From Phycomyces nitens (lineage: Eukaryota > Mucoromycota > Mucoromycetes > Mucorales > Phycomycetaceae), in the NCBI GenBank assembly GCA_022702545.1, contig JAHRBC010000004.1, positions 3,224,001 through 3,288,000 of the forward strand: DNA of 64,000 nucleotides, in the 5' to 3' direction. Below are positions 31,433-43,806 of this stretch, one piece after another. The position numbers were made by a program, and so were the translations under genes. How positions within the stretch are numbered: the first letter of the stretch is position 1; each line of letters begins with the position of its first letter. Below the pieces are notes generated by a model that was not told where the DNA came from, did no database searches, and saw nothing but the letters and a program-made list of their open reading frames with translations.

Positions 31433-34400
31433 ATGGCTCCTATCCGTAAATCTACAAGAACAAAAGAATGCAGATGTTCTATTTGCAAGAACAAAGAGGG
31501 AGGATTTGATTTTCTCACAGCTCAAACATTTAAGCGTCATATGCTTAAAGAAGATGCCAAAAACAGTTTTTTTGGTGGTAGATGTAAGATATATTTTATA
31601 TTTGGATTTGTAAATTATTTAATTAATAATAAATATGTTTTTGAATTAAATAGCAATGGAAATTGTTGATGATGAAGAGCAATACTTTGAGGCCGTAGAC
31701 AATGTAGAGGCCATAGATTTTGAGTCTGGTGGTAAGGATTTTTTAAAATTTTATTGTTTTTTATTAAACCAATGTTGTTACACTTGGGCAGACTTGGAAA
31801 ACGATATTGAAGGACATGAGGGGTACAAGAACCCATTAGAAACCTACCTCTTTCTGAATCTGACGCCATTTTTGGTGCAGAGGATGAATGCAGCTCGTTT
31901 GGTGACTCTGACTCTGACTCTGATAACGAAAGTGAAGATGAGATGCTTGATAATGAAGGTTTGTGTAGTACCTGAAATGCTAATCCACCCATCTATATAG
32001 ATTGTATATTAATGAGGTGTTTTGTGTTGATATTTTTCAGAATTCAACTCAGAATTGAGTTTCATTCATGGCTTTGTGGTCAAGGCTCTTGCCCTGTTCA
32101 TTTCCTTTTACGTTGTCAATGAAGGCGCAATTATCTTGATTGCAATCGTAAACAAGATCTTGGATTTTTTTGGCGATTCTTTCCGAGTCCCATCAAGTGT
32201 CTCTGGTCTAAAAAGCATGGCAGGAATGGATACATTGACAAAGGGCATCAAGAAATATGTTGCATGTGGTGAATGCCACAGTATTTATGAGAACGATGGT
32301 GCACCTCTTTTCTGTACCTTTGACAAGTTTGGAAATAGCGCCTTGTGTGGCCATAGCTTGTTCAAGTCCAGTTCGTCCACAATCCCAAAGAAGTCGTATG
32401 TGTACCAGTCAATCAAACACTCTCTGCAAACTCTCTTTTCTCGGCCCGATTTTGAAACCCAAATCAACTCTTGGAATCGTGGTCCCAAAGTGGAAAAGAC
32501 GATGTTTGATGTGTATGATGGTGCGATGTGGAACAGTGTTAAAGACATCAATGGCAACCTCTTTGTTGATGACAGCCGCTCTCTAATGTTGACACTGAAT
32601 ATTGACTGGTTCCAGCCATTTGATGGTGTCTCATATTCGTGTGGTGCCATTTACTTGGCAGTAAACAATCTTCCTCGCGATGTCAGGTTTAAAAAGGAGA
32701 ACGTCATCCTCGTTGGATTAATGCCAGGCCCCAAAGAAGCAAAGACGTCTGAAATCAATAACTATCTTAGACCTCTTGTTGATGAATTGGAAGAACTGTA
32801 CCAGGGAATTATACTCAAGACCCACCAATGTCCATCTGGTGTGAGAATCCGCGCTGCTCTCTTTGTTGTTGCTTGTGACATCCCTGCCGCAAGAAAAGTA
32901 TGTGGGTTCACATCCCATACAAGCACAAACGCCTGTCATAAATGCAATCGTCAGTTCACTCGGTTAGCTGGCACAAGCTCTGTTGATTATTCTGGATTTG
33001 ACTTCTCAAAGTGGCTCCTTCGCACTAGAGATGATAATCGTAAGGATGCTGAGGTCTGGAGAAATGCAGCCACTCAAACTGAGAGGCAGCGCCTTGAAGT
33101 TGCCAGTGGTGTTCGCTGGTCCGAACTGCATCGTCTCCAGTACTTTGACGTTGTCCGCTGCACGATCATCGATCCAATGCATAATCTTTTCTTAGGCACT
33201 GCCAAGAGGATGATGGAGAGATGGGTTGCAGATGGAGTAATCAACGATAAGAGTTTTGTTGCCATGCAGAAGATGGTAGAGAAGATGGTGTTGCCTGCAG
33301 ACTACACAACATTAAGGACGAAGATTGGAAAGGGATTCCCCTTTATGAAAGCTGATGAGTGGAAATCGTGGTGCTTGGTGTACTCTCCCGTGGTGTTAAA
33401 AAACGTGCTGCCAATGCCAAAATTCAAGAACTGGATGTTTTTTGTCAATGCTTGCCGTTGTCTGACAAAGCCAAGTATCTCTGAGGACGATATTGAGGAA
33501 GCGCATCATAATCTAGAGCAGTTTGGTAAAGGTTGTGAGCAACTGTATGAGCCTGACCTCCTCTCTCCAAACATGCACCTACATCTTCACCTTCGTGAAA
33601 CCATTCTGGACTTTGGGCCAGTTTACAGTTACTGGCTTTTTGGTTTCGAGAGGTACAATAGTATACTCAAGAACATCAACACCAACAGGAGAAGTGGTTT
33701 TGAGGCCACGTATATGAGAAGTTTCATTGAGGATACAAGAAAGGGAGATTTTGTTCGCGGTTTCCTAGACACACCAAGTGGACAATACTTCTCAGACGTA
33801 TTTAGCAAGTTGACCATCCATCAAGACATCACCTCAACCCAAATTCCGTACCTTGATTTGTCTGCCTTCTCATTGCCAGAATTCCTTGAATTTGCAGAGA
33901 ACCCATCGTTAACAGTCCACGGTAACGAGCCTTTGCCACCATCAACTCTGCCATTGAAAAAGAAACCAATGAGCATAATGCCTAGACTGGAATACAATTG
34001 TCTAGTGGAGTATTACCAGGTTGTCCATGGGGACAAAAACATTAACAGCTGCAAAGACACCATGGCCTCGACCGCTTTTGTCAATGACTGGATTGAAATG
34101 CTTGCGTCAATCAACATCATGGGCCAAATATTCAAAGGAAGGAGTGGTAAACGTCGAAATGGGTCATACATCCAAGCATTATTTGTTGAGGAAAAGACCG
34201 AGGCAGTGTACGCGTATGTTGGAGAGATTCAGTATCTATTTGTTCACACATTTAGTCCTGCTGTTTCTTCTTCGCATTGTGGAAATGCCTACGACAGTCA
34301 ACACACTTTTGCTTTTGTAAATTGGTTCAAGACCACATCAGACACCACCAGAGAGGCTGAAGGAATTGAGGTTCACAAGGATGAATTTTTGGCTCTTGAC

Positions 34401-34520
34401 TTTCAAAGCATTCTTCCTGTCCATCGGATTCTCCTGCCTGTTGCAATTGTGGATTATAAATCTAGTAGTAACATTAACAAAAAACTAGTTGTCCCTTTGC
34501 CTAGAAAGGTTTCTGCCTAA
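31433..34520 (+). pseudogene. CACTA (tnp2-type) transposase of element A, probable one-base shift in exon 3
   Basis: Exons 31433-31583 (finger C-R-C-S-I-C-K-N ... F-K-R-H), 31654-31731, about 31802-31958 (acidic) and 32041-34520. The large exon is open for over 820 codons and has DVYDGAMW, LNIDWFQPFDG, LVGLMPGPKEA, ACDIPAARK, a C-H-K-C finger and IDPMHNLFLGTAKRMM, so the catalytic part looks sound. In exon 3 the frame entering from exon 2 and the acidic frame (S-D-A-I-F-G-A-E-D-E) that leads into exon 4 differ by one base, between about 31840 and 31860. Either a one-base insertion has broken the gene or my exon 3 acceptor is wrong. The ending L-P-R-K-V-S-A is like that of D and B. Confidence 0.75.
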
Positions 34521-34615
34521 ATATATTTATCTTATCTCTCTTGTTCTTAATCATAACTTCATAGTTTGTTTTGCGAATCATGTGTTTAAAAAGTAAAAAA
34601 GACAAAAACAAAGAT

Positions 34616-35847
34616 TTATTCATTTTTGAATACCCAGGCAGGCAAATTCAAAGTCAGGTGACTTGGGGCAGGAATCTCCTTGATCGTTTTTTGCTGTCTG
34701 GGCATTCTTGTCTTTGTCTTTGTTGATGACCGTCTCAGGTCATCCTCTCTTGCAAGATGGTCAATGACCTCCAGAAGCCGGTTCAACTATATTAAATTTA
34801 TCAGTCTTTTCTCATCAATCAGCACATCACTCTACAAAATATTAATTACCTCATCGCTTCTCCAACTGGGACGAGCAACACAGAGAACACGCATGCTAAT
34901 ACCAGGCGCAATGTCTTCCATGTCTGATTCACCATCAGACATCACATCCTTCTGGAGGACATGGAGATAGGCCATCTCATCAGGGTTTTCAGGCTTATGG
35001 CCCATCTCCTCATCGATTGCCCTCCAGTGACGTTTGTAGGCCTCCACCCTGCGCAAGTGGATCTATAAAAATTTTCAGATTAAATTAAAAATATCAAATC
35101 GTCTTTATACTAACCTCGACAAGCCTGGTATTAGCCCGAACCTTTCTCTTCTTGGCAGAAGCTTGCTCTTCACTCATGTTTGAAGTGAGATGGTAGTACT
35201 TGTAATTGTTTTTAATTTTTTGCACTACCATGCCAGGCCAAAAACCAGCAGCACGAGGCTGCGAGAGAATGTAGTCTCTCAAGTAGTTGATGACCCTGAC
35301 ATTGTCTGGGTGATTAATCTTCTTGTCCTTATTCCATTTCTGTTTGCCTTCATTCTCGGCAATCAGAGCAGGATCGTTAGACGTGAAGTTCTTCTTCCAC
35401 ATCTTCTCATTAATGAATTCCTAGATATAATTTATTAGAAAATATTTTTTAACAAAATAATAATAATATTCATACCAAGACAATCGCACTCATATCACTG
35501 GTACCAAGTGAGCTGGAGGGGCCAACAGAAGGAGCCATTCCAACGGGACCAGCTTGGCCAAGAGGGAGCTGGCTCTGGACACCACTGGCATGGGCTTCCA
35601 TGAACGTACTCATGGTCTGGTTGGTCTTGCCAGCGATGTCATAGACCATTCCCATTCTGGACTTGAGGAACCTCAAGTCTTCAAGGACAGTGGCCATTTC
35701 TGTCTGTCCTTGACTACTTTCCTCACTGCGACTGGGGGCCCTTGGAAGGATTTCACGCTGGCTAATACGGCCAGCAGCAACACGGTGAATGGGAGCAGTT
35801 GGGTTTGCTCTGGCTTTGCGTCCTGAGTTTCTCTGATTTGAAGACAT
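34616..35847 (-). CDS. CACTA accessory protein of element A
   Basis: Exons 35476-35847, 35115-35420, 34850-35062 and 34616-34786 give 353 aa. Exon lengths 306, 213 and 171 for exons 2-4 are identical to those in element C. Exon 1 is Arg/Gln-rich, then probably helical (L-E-D-L-R-F-L-K-S-R-M). Exon 2 is basic with W-K-K-N-F, N-K-D-K-K-I, a conserved S-Q-P-R-A-A-G-F-W-P-G-M-V-V block and K-K-R-K-V-R. Exon 3 has V-M-S-D-G-E-S-D and A-R-P-S-W-R-S-D-E. Convergent with the transposase, 95 bases apart. No known family; DNA-binding partner of the transposase is inferred. Confidence 0.8.
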
Positions 35848-36124
35848 TTTCTAAATATTTTTTTTAAAATAAAATAAAATAATAAGCATAAATAAATCCA
35901 TATATATTAACATATATTTCTTTGAATACATAAACATACATTATAATTTGCAGTATAAGGTATAGTGTCAAATAAGAACAATAGTATTATATATATATAT
36001 AAAAGACTGTATTTATATCTTTAAAAAATATATCTGGAGTACAGTAAAAAAAAAGAGTCTTGGGTACACAGTTTTCATAATCCCTTTATTCTCATAATTT
36101 ATTAGGGCTTACTATAATCTAAAA

Positions 36125-36566
36125 ATGCATATGGATTCTTTTTTCCCGATTTTCCCTTTTTCTCTCTCTTTTTACTTTTTGCTTCCTTTATACTCTCTGG
36201 TAAGTACTTGAAAATTTTTCACGCAATTAAAGATAATCTTTAACATCTTTTCAATTATCTAAAAGGTGTCCTATAGTCACTTTTATTCAAGCTTGCACAA
36301 GAAAAAGGTAAATGGGCACACTATTTTTTATTGCTGTTGCTAATCAGTAATCTTCATCTTGTAGATTCAAAACAACTCCTTTCAATTGCAATGGCCAAAG
36401 ATGACAATGATAAAGTCGAATGGACGGAATGTACTTGGTATGTTCGAATATTTTATCACTATTAATACTAATATATTCTGTCTTTACTATCAGCCTTTTT
36501 ATCAAAGAAAATTGCCGCGTTTTAACAAAGACATGGAATATCCAACAAACCAGTTTGTCTTGGTAA
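36125..36566 (+). CDS. Candidate third gene of element A, four exons, 83 aa
   Basis: Exons 36125-36199, 36277-36307, 36365-36437 and 36494-36566, introns GTAAGT...ATAG, GTAAAT...GTAG and GTATGT...TCAG. One frame stays open through all junctions (phases 0, 1 and 0) to TAA at 36564. The first 25 residues are hydrophobic and aromatic (F-F-P-I-F-P-F-S-L-S-F-Y-F-L-L-P-L), like a signal peptide or membrane anchor, but the DNA there is a pyrimidine tract and may instead be promoter with the true start at the internal ATG 36392. Located and oriented as the third gene of B, but without clear sequence similarity to it. Confidence 0.35.
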
Positions 36567-37343
36567 GTAATCAGTCATTCCTATTGCTTTTCTAACAGAA
36601 AAATATAGATATCTTTTCTATTACGCGTACACCTTTTTTGATTGTTATATCATTATCTATCTTGAGATACTGTTTGGTATACCTGAAAATTCGGTCTCAA
36701 AGTCTTAGTTGTCTACTCTGTTTGAGCAACTACTTTTCCAGTTATTCAAGATGATAGTCAATGAATCAGTCATTCTCTCTACCCGTGTTTCAAAAGGTAA
36801 AAAAATTAGTATCAATATAGCTATAGCCATGAATCTAGACCAAATTACTAGGCTGTATATTATGAGAAAAATATTTTATCAATAAAAATCTATTCGTAAA
36901 CTATTTTCCATGGCCTATTTATAAAGAAGTATAAAATAAACCCCCAATTGAAAGTGTTTAAAGTGTCAAACGGATTAAACAACCAATAAATATACGTCCT
37001 TTAGAAAATAGGTGAATAGTTTGCAGAAAATAGTCGAAAAGTTTGCATCTTGATCTATTAAAAAATAGATTTTTTTATTGATATTGAAAAAATAATTCAT
37101 GTAACGTTTGACTAAAAAGAAATAAGATAACACTTTCAGTTATAGTTCTATACACTCTTGAGTTTAACAAGCCTACACGTCCAAAAGCAGAGCTTTATAT
37201 CCACCGAATTACTTCATTATCTTATATGTGTTGTTTTTTATATATGCAAGATAACATTTCAATTTAATTCTAGAATTTGTTTTTTATTTCACTCGGAATT
37301 TTACATACTATCACATATGGGAATCGGGGGTATTTTTGCAGTG
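36567..37343. other. Right subterminal region of element A
   Basis: AT-rich. Two further intron-like GT..AG pairs occur near 36563-36599 and 36800, no ORF. Contains repeated words AAATAG.TGAATAGTTTGCA and AAATAGTCGAAAAGTTTGCA at about 37005-37045. Ends in the 32-base terminal repeat. Confidence 0.4.
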
Positions 37344-37346
37344 ACT

Positions 37347-37402
37347 AATGGTAAGATAATATAGTAGTTTGCTATAAATGAAACCACTCAATTTTTGTAG
37401 TG
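37347..37402. mobile_element. Possible end of an older CACTA element
   Basis: Reading leftward from 37402 the sequence is CACTACAAAAATTGAGTGG, which looks like a CACTA terminus. It is followed rightward by ACA and the MULE fragment. Element A would then sit inside this older element. I could not find the partner end to the left. Confidence 0.35.
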
Positions 37403-37692
37403 ACAGTATATTCATTCGGCTAAGACACTGCTCCCATTCATTTGCTTTTACTGAGATTGTTGTATTCAAAGGAAGCCTCTTAATGCCTTCAATGGAAGAG
37501 TTGATCAAAGCATTTTGAATATTTGAGATGTTATAGATAATGGTGTTGGTAGACATTTTTGAATAAATAATTTGAGAAAGAAAAAAATAAAAATAAATCA
37601 AGAAAAAATAACTAGGTACTCAACCAAGCCTCCTCTGAAAAAGCCACTATTCCTTAAAATTCAGATAGCAATTGAGGAAAAATAAGGAGATG
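37403..37692 (-). pseudogene. Second MULE copy, N-terminal fragment plus terminal repeat
   Basis: 37403-37556 encodes a start like that of the neighbouring MULE (M-S-T-N-T-I-I-Y-N-[IV]-S-N-I-Q-N-A-L-I-N) up to E-W-E-Q-C-L-S-R-M-N, then breaks off at the CACTA-like end. Upstream (37557-37692) it matches the leader and terminal repeat of the MULE at 40064-40208. Confidence 0.75.
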
Positions 37693-37761
37693 CTTTTTTA
37701 AGCATCTCTTTATTTTCTATCGTCTGATGTTTAAATTTTAAGGAATAGTGGCTTTTTCAGT
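37634..37761. repeat. Near-perfect palindrome of two MULE terminal repeats
   Basis: CTGAAAAAGCCACTATTCCT at 37634 and its complement ending at 37761 form arms of about 58 bases around a short T-rich loop. The left arm has a small substitution block. It represents two MULE ends fused head to head. Confidence 0.8.
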
Positions 37762-37766
37762 GCAGA

Positions 37767-40208
37767 CATCTCCTTATTTTCTATCGTCTGATGTTTAAAT
37801 TTTGAGGAATAGCAGGAACTTGTGACAGCTTTTACTTTTACAAATTCTTGTAGTGTGATCTATTTACATTTTTTAAATACTTCTTTTTGTTACAAAACCT
37901 ATTATGAAAAAGATTGATTTTTATTAATGTTGAGTATTTATATTTTGGAAATAAAGAGAGTTTTTATTCTTCAAGTTATCAATATGCTTCAATGCATCAA
38001 ACAGTAATCTATTTATTATCTCTAACTTGGCAATATCCACACCTGGAATGCTCCTCAATCTCTCCAAATCTTCTCTCTGATGATGCAATGTTGCTGCATT
38101 GGCTGAAATGCTTTGGATGATTGAGCTAGGGTCTTGCAATTCATTTGTTTGCTCAATATTGTCTTGCACCAGAACTTCGTTGTTGCCACTATGGGCTGAT
38201 TCTTGCAAATGTATGCGTGCATGGTCCTGTTATTCAAAATATACCAAATTTGCTCTACTGTATTGTTTGAGCAGGTACATATGCTTACACAGCAGTTGGC
38301 GACGGTAAAAACTGGGACAAGAACATTTTTTAATCAACCCTTGCTCAATCAAGATAGTATACCATTGATTTTCTGTTGAAAATGACTGGATTTGCCACTC
38401 ACTATTAGAGTCATCTATACTATTACTAATCTCACCCAAAGGGTTAATGATCATAGAAGGGAGTATGTCATCTTGGGTTTGTGAGGCAGTAAAAGAGTTT
38501 CTCGCAAGCTCATTTTCAACAGGACCCATTCTTCCATTACTGATATTGAGTTGCTTAATCTCTTGTTCATAAAAGAACTCTACATCATTTGTCAAGATGA
38601 AGACAAGACGGTCTAATCTTCTGATTCTGGCACAGTTGAAATAAATGACTTTCAGTTGGTTGTGCCATGATTCAATGTAGTTGTTGGTCAAGTATCTTTG
38701 GTGATTCTGCTGAACGAAAGGACGCCCCCATCTTCTCAATATATCCTCAGTCCCCGTCCATTTTCTCTCAAAATATCTGAGAAATTCAGGTTGATCTTGG
38801 ATCATTCTTTTAAACTCTTCAATTTTTGTTATGAAGATTGCTTCATTTGACTCAACAAGAATACTCTTCAAATGGTTTTTCAGGCTTTGTTTGTACTCTG
38901 ACAGCTGTTGTGTTGTGAATGATGCATTTAACTTGACTTTACTGTCAAGGTTATGTTGCCAAGCATGAAGGACGTGAAATTCACAGTAGTGAATCGATGT
39001 TTGTGGTAATGCAGAGGTGATTACATTGGCTTCAGCAATACAACAGTTAATCGTGATTGTCAATGGATGAAAAGAGCCGGTTTGGTGAAGATGTAGAAGC
39101 CACTGATTGATAGGACCAACACTTTGATCATTTGTGATCATAAAAGCAACAGGATATCCTTTCCCAGTCTCAGGGTGTTTGGTGACCAAGGAGTACATAA
39201 CCTCTGTACTTCTACAGGATATTCCATGGGTGGCATCCAAGCAAAATGATTGAGATAAACTCATTATTCTTACTTGTACTGGCAACTGGAATCCGAAAGC
39301 AAAGAGATCTTGATTGGTTGAATATGCCAAGAGATTTCCAATAAAGATTGAGTAATTCTGGGATGCTAGCCTTTCATTCAACCAGATTGACAAAGATGTC
39401 TTCTCATTCAAATTAAACATGTATAATAATGTTTCCATCTATGTTTTGTATCATACTATTAAATTCAATCCCTTTTTCTTAACACTACTACTAACAAACC
39501 TTCTTCATTCTATTATAAATCTCTTCATAATTGGGCTTTCTGGTACCCACACCCCAGTTGTCAATCTGTCTAAGGGTAGAAATCCTTGTATTTCTACAGC
39601 TGCTTCCACTTCTCAGCTGATCCTCAATGATCTTGATCGCCTCAGAGGGCAAAGGCAAGGTTCTGATTTCCTGGCACTCTCCAGGAACATGGTTGACATG
39701 ATCTTTTGTCATGCAAAAAGTAACAACTGAAGTCCCATTGTACTGCTTGATTCTTAAAGCAGCATTACATCCACATCTCTTCGAGTCCTTTTGTGCAAGG
39801 CGGACTTGTCGCTTGGACTGATATTTTCCAGAACGATGACATTGTCTAGTCTCTCCAAAGACCAAACTTTGATCTTGAAGTTTTCTATTTACTGTCCACT
39901 TTGTTGAGCACAGTGTATTCATTCGGCTAAGGCACTGCTCCCATTCATTAGCTTTTATTGAGATTGTTGTATTCAAAGGAAGCATCTTAGTGCCTTCAAT
40001 AGATGAGTTGATCAAAGCATTTTGGATGTTCGAAACGTTATAGATAATAGTATTGTTGGACATTTTTGAATATTTTTAATAAAGAATTTGAGAAAGAAAA
40101 AAATAAAAAGAAATCGATAGAAAATAACTAGTAACTCAGCCAAGCCTTCACTGAAAAAGCCACTATTCCTCAAAATTTAAACATCAGACAATAGAAAATA
40201 AGGAGATG
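37767..40208 (-). mobile_element. MULE (Mutator-like) element, about 2.4 kb
   Basis: Terminal inverted repeats CATCTCCTTATTTTCTAT at 37767 and its complement ending at 40208, 45-58 bases long. One gene on the minus strand. No matching 8-10-base target duplication was found, which is consistent with the rearranged left end beside the palindrome. Confidence 0.75.
37924..40063 (-). pseudogene. MULE transposase with SWIM finger
   Basis: Exon 1 39500-40063 and exon 2 from 39438, with intron GTTTGT...CATAG. They give 590 aa up to TAA at 38230-38232. The same frame continues open for about 95 codons to 37924, so that TAA is probably a new stop. The N-terminal C-G-C-x-A ... C-M-T-K-D-H-V-N-H is a WRKY/GCM-type zinc finger. 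The DDE parts are L-D-A-T-H-G, then I-N-C-C-I-A-E where the second catalytic Asp is expected, then Y-I-E-S-W-H-N with the Glu. The Asn at the second position would inactivate the enzyme. The SWIM finger is C-S-C-P-S-F-Y-R-R-Q-L-L-C-K-H. Confidence 0.85.
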
Positions 40209-40806
40209 CGACAAAAGAAGAGAAAATGAAGAAATAGACAGAGATATATGAACTTCGCTCGGGACAGTTAGATATATTCTTGACAGCAACGGATACAAGG
40301 GATAGGAATACAAATAGAGAGAGAGAACTAGATAATTTTGCTCAGGACAATTAATCAAGTTGACAGCAAGGTACTGGGAAGTTACAAAATCAGGAAAAAG
40401 GGAAAAGGATGAAAAGAAAAATCAATCTTGGCACGAAGTATGTTTAGGAATTTCTATACAAGACAATTCACTAATTCAGGGATGGAAAATAAGAGAGAGA
40501 TAACTGATAATGTTTATTGCTTGAAATTTTTGGTCTCTTATATAGACTTTGTAAAATGTTACTTAGTGATAAATGATGAATTGATTAATAATAAAATATA
40601 AGAATTGGGTGTGTGAATGAAAAATAGAACAGTATATGAGATAATGGATAAGGATAATAATGACTTTGGGGGGAGAGGTATGAGATGATAAGACAAAATA
40701 AAATATGATAGTATGAGAAAATGGGATATACAGTGAAGGTGATAATATAAAAATGGAGGACAAATATGATAAGACAAAATGAGATATAAAAATGTGCGAA
40801 GACAAT
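40209..40806. other. Spacer between the MULE and element B'
   Basis: Purine-rich on the plus strand with repeated GACAGCAA, CTCGGGACAG/CTCAGGACAA and AAATATGATA words, no supported gene. AAT at 40804-40806 is the left target copy of B'. The right flank of B' (59276 onward) continues in the same AT-rich, ATGAAGTATG-type style. Confidence 0.4.
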
Positions 40807-41327
40807 CACTGCAAAAAATAAAGAAATTCCAATAATGTAAAAGTGGCAATACTGTACTATAAAGCAATGTTTTAACATAGGGTGGTTTTTTTTCTGACTA
40901 TGAGACAAGCTACCTTGTCAGCTATCTCGTTGACGTGCTATCTAGTAGTGGATTTTTGAAATAATGTGCTGCAGGTGAGGGCTGTTAGCACTTTCGGTGT
41001 ACTGATCTGATCTGGAAAAACAAAAAGAAATATTTAAAAGTACGGTTCTATTTTGGTGCCGTATTTATGGACCTGGAAATATTGGGAGAATCATATATTC
41101 ATGAAAATACATGGTCGTGTATTTGTCAAAAATATTGAGCATACTCTTCATGAAAGCCAATTAAATGAATGGATTGAAAGCTTCTTTATTCTTCTTCACC
41201 AGTAATATATCACCCATTATTTGATTTCCTGTTTATAATTGATTGGTAATGTTTTACGTTTTTATTTTTATTAGAAAGAATAGAATGTTTCTAGGTTTAG
41301 GGTCTACTATTACGCCTATTCCTATGC

Positions 41328-42063
41328 CTAGCCGTTTCTACCTGGTTGCTTGCTGCTATTTGGATGGAATATTTTTCTACATAAAAAATACCTGCAAAAA
41401 TATGAATTTCCAGTGATTTTTTGGGCTGCGGGAGTGTTCTGTAAAAGATAAAGAAGTGTTAATGATGTGGGGTACAAAGAGGAAATTTTTGTGTGACAAA
41501 AGATACTTACATTGCAAGAGATGGGCAAGAGTGGGCAAAGGGGACTTGAATTGTAAGGCTGGATGGGCTGTGTGGCAGGTTTTACTATAAAAAAGAGAAT
41601 AAAAATTAATATGGGTGAACAGAGTGATGATATATTTAATTTACATACCAGGAGTCAAATGGGTTATCAAAGTAGAGGGCATGGTGTGCAAAGGAAGCCC
41701 AAGTGAGTCTATAAAACACATAATAATAATTATTAATAAATAGTCTGAATAATATTTTAGATAAGTAAAAAGAGATTTATAAAGAATATTACCTTTATGA
41801 TTACAATCACGAATGATGGAGGAGGCCGATGGCGTGAATAGAAAGGGCAGTCTACAATGGAATAGAGTCAGAGAGGGAACAAGTATGATTGAAAGAAAAA
41901 TTTTTACCTGGTGCCGATAGCATCCTTACATAAGTTGTTTGGCCAATCTAAGAGAGAAAGTGAAAATAATTTTTATCATGATGACGGGACCAGTGAATGC
42001 GGCCAGTGAGTATTTGTCTAGATGGCCATTGTGGAAAGGATGAGTTGGAATGGGAGTGCACAT
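41328..42063 (-). CDS. Candidate third gene of element B'
   Basis: Same length (736 bases) and same exon plan as 10900-11635 on the opposite strand. All splice dinucleotides and the open frame are kept. Differences noted against B include Ala to Thr at residue 3, Ser to Gly, Cys to Arg, Pro to Ser and Tyr to Asn, and a few silent ones. No domain recognised. Confidence 0.4.
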
Positions 42064-42500
42064 CTATGAAAAAGAGATTAATTTGTGTGTATAAAGAGGT
42101 ATAAAAAATGTCTTACCAGAGAAAGGCGCCGATATTAAAAAAGCAAACAAAAGGAAAAATAAAGGGAACCAAAGAAAAAGGAGAGAGTCTGAAATTTTTT
42201 TCACCTTTGAAACATGCTGCGGAAGGTGTGATGGATTGAGCCCAAAAACAATATCAAGGCCGATTTACATCTCAGTGCTTCAAGACAATGGATGAACATC
42301 TTTATAGTCATTCAAAATGCCTATATATAAAGGCCTTTTTGATAGTATTCAACCTCTCTTACCTTTACACCAACCCACACACACACACTTACTTACTCAC
42401 TCACCCAAACAGTTTTTGTATGTATATTATATTTATTTTTATTTCAATTGAACAAAAACTAATAATTATAATTGAAATATACTTTACCATATTCTAGAAA

Positions 42501-43683
42501 ATGGTTAACCAAAGAAGATTGATTGCTCCTCGTCCTGCTACTGCTGACATGGATCTGATATTGGAAAAGCTTGTTGCCATAGAGAACAAGATGACCATTA
42601 TGGAAAGCGAGATGGTGACATCAAACGCCAGACTTGTAACGATGGATTCCAGACTTGGTGTCATTATTGTAGGAAACCGTGAGACTATCACTGCCATTGA
42701 TAATTTTGTTGAGGCTGCTCCTGCTGCTCCTGCTGCTCCTGTTGCTCCTGCTGCCTCCACCAGTGCAACTAGCAATGTTGTTGTGGCGGATCCCATTGCT
42801 TTGTCAAACCCCAGCAAGAGAGTTTCCACAGAGGTCTATGTAAGTATTATACTAAAGAGTAAAGACTATACTATCAGTTTGTTAACTTTTATATATTATT
42901 AGGCTGCGATCCGCAAATTCATGTGGAATCCAAAGTTTCGGTCAACTGTCCCAGCAGAAGTAGAGGCCAACAACAATAAGCCCAGGTGGAACACCGATGT
43001 TCACTTCAACGTGACTCCCAACAAGGAGTTGGTTGATCGAATGCTCATCTACCTGGGGCGTAAGTTTGCTGGCGATGGAATGAGGCAAAAGGATCTTCGT
43101 GAGAGGCTCCACAAGAATTTCATTAGTAGATGCCGAAAAGTGAGAGAGTCTCCTGCTGTGAGGGCTGCGTTGAACAGACGTTCACGAAGATCTGGTCGTG
43201 CAAACGAAGTAAGTTGTTTGCAATATATTAAAAATCCATTAAACACATATTAATAATAATATTTGTAGAACTATGCTTGTCGTTTGGCAGCATATGACAA
43301 TAACAGGGCTGAGATCAACCAGGAGATGGGTTGGAACTGCATAGGTGCACTCCAAAAGGGAGCAATGTCCGAGGGAGAATCAGATGACGAAGTCTCTGAA
43401 GCAGGAAGAAGACGTGTGGTTTGCACAATTCGCCCAAGTTGGAGAAGCAATGAAGTGAGTTGTTGAGCTGATTATAAATAGTATATTGAATGACTGTAGA
43501 TTACTGATGCGCAATTGATAGTTTAACCGATTCATCCAAGTCGTTGACAGATTCATTGATCTCCAACTTGGAGCAAATGCTCATCAAATGTTGTCAAGGG
43601 TTTATGCCAGAACTGTGGACGTGGCAGTCCCGACTAATTTTAATCCCAGTCTTCCTCAGTGGGCTCTTAGACATGGGCTTTAA
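42501..43683 (+). CDS. CACTA accessory protein of element B'
   Basis: Exons 42501-42839, 42903-43208, 43269-43454 and 43522-43683 give 330 aa, three residues fewer than in B because one A-A-P unit is missing from the Ala-Pro repeat near 42720. Otherwise nearly identical to the B protein, without stops. Only a few substitutions are seen (for example W to R in K-F-[WR]-S-T-V). Confidence 0.8.
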
Positions 43684-43806
43684 TAAAATATTTTTTTATC
43701 TATCCATCTATTTTTTTGACACGCGTTATGTTTTGACAACATTTATAAAAGCAATGCTATTTCTGTTTGCTTTTTTTATGAAAGAGAAAAGATATTTATT
43801 TATTTA

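Larger units (their letters stand above)
31181..37343 (+). mobile_element. CACTA-like element A, complete, 6163 bases
   Basis: A perfect 32-base terminal inverted repeat starts CACTGCAAAAATACCCCCGA at 31181 and is mirrored at 37312-37343. Target copies ACT lie at 31178-31180 and 37344-37346. Contains transposase (plus, 31433-34520), accessory gene (minus, 34616-35847) and a candidate small third gene (plus, 36125-36566). Same gene order and left leader length as B and C. Confidence 0.95.

Noticed and set aside
40559..40908. Several overlapping minus-strand hydrophobic ORFs in the 40209-40806 spacer
   Set aside because: Low-complexity translations of purine-rich DNA in three frames at once, without start context, introns or homology to anything in the window. 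One runs into the end of B'.
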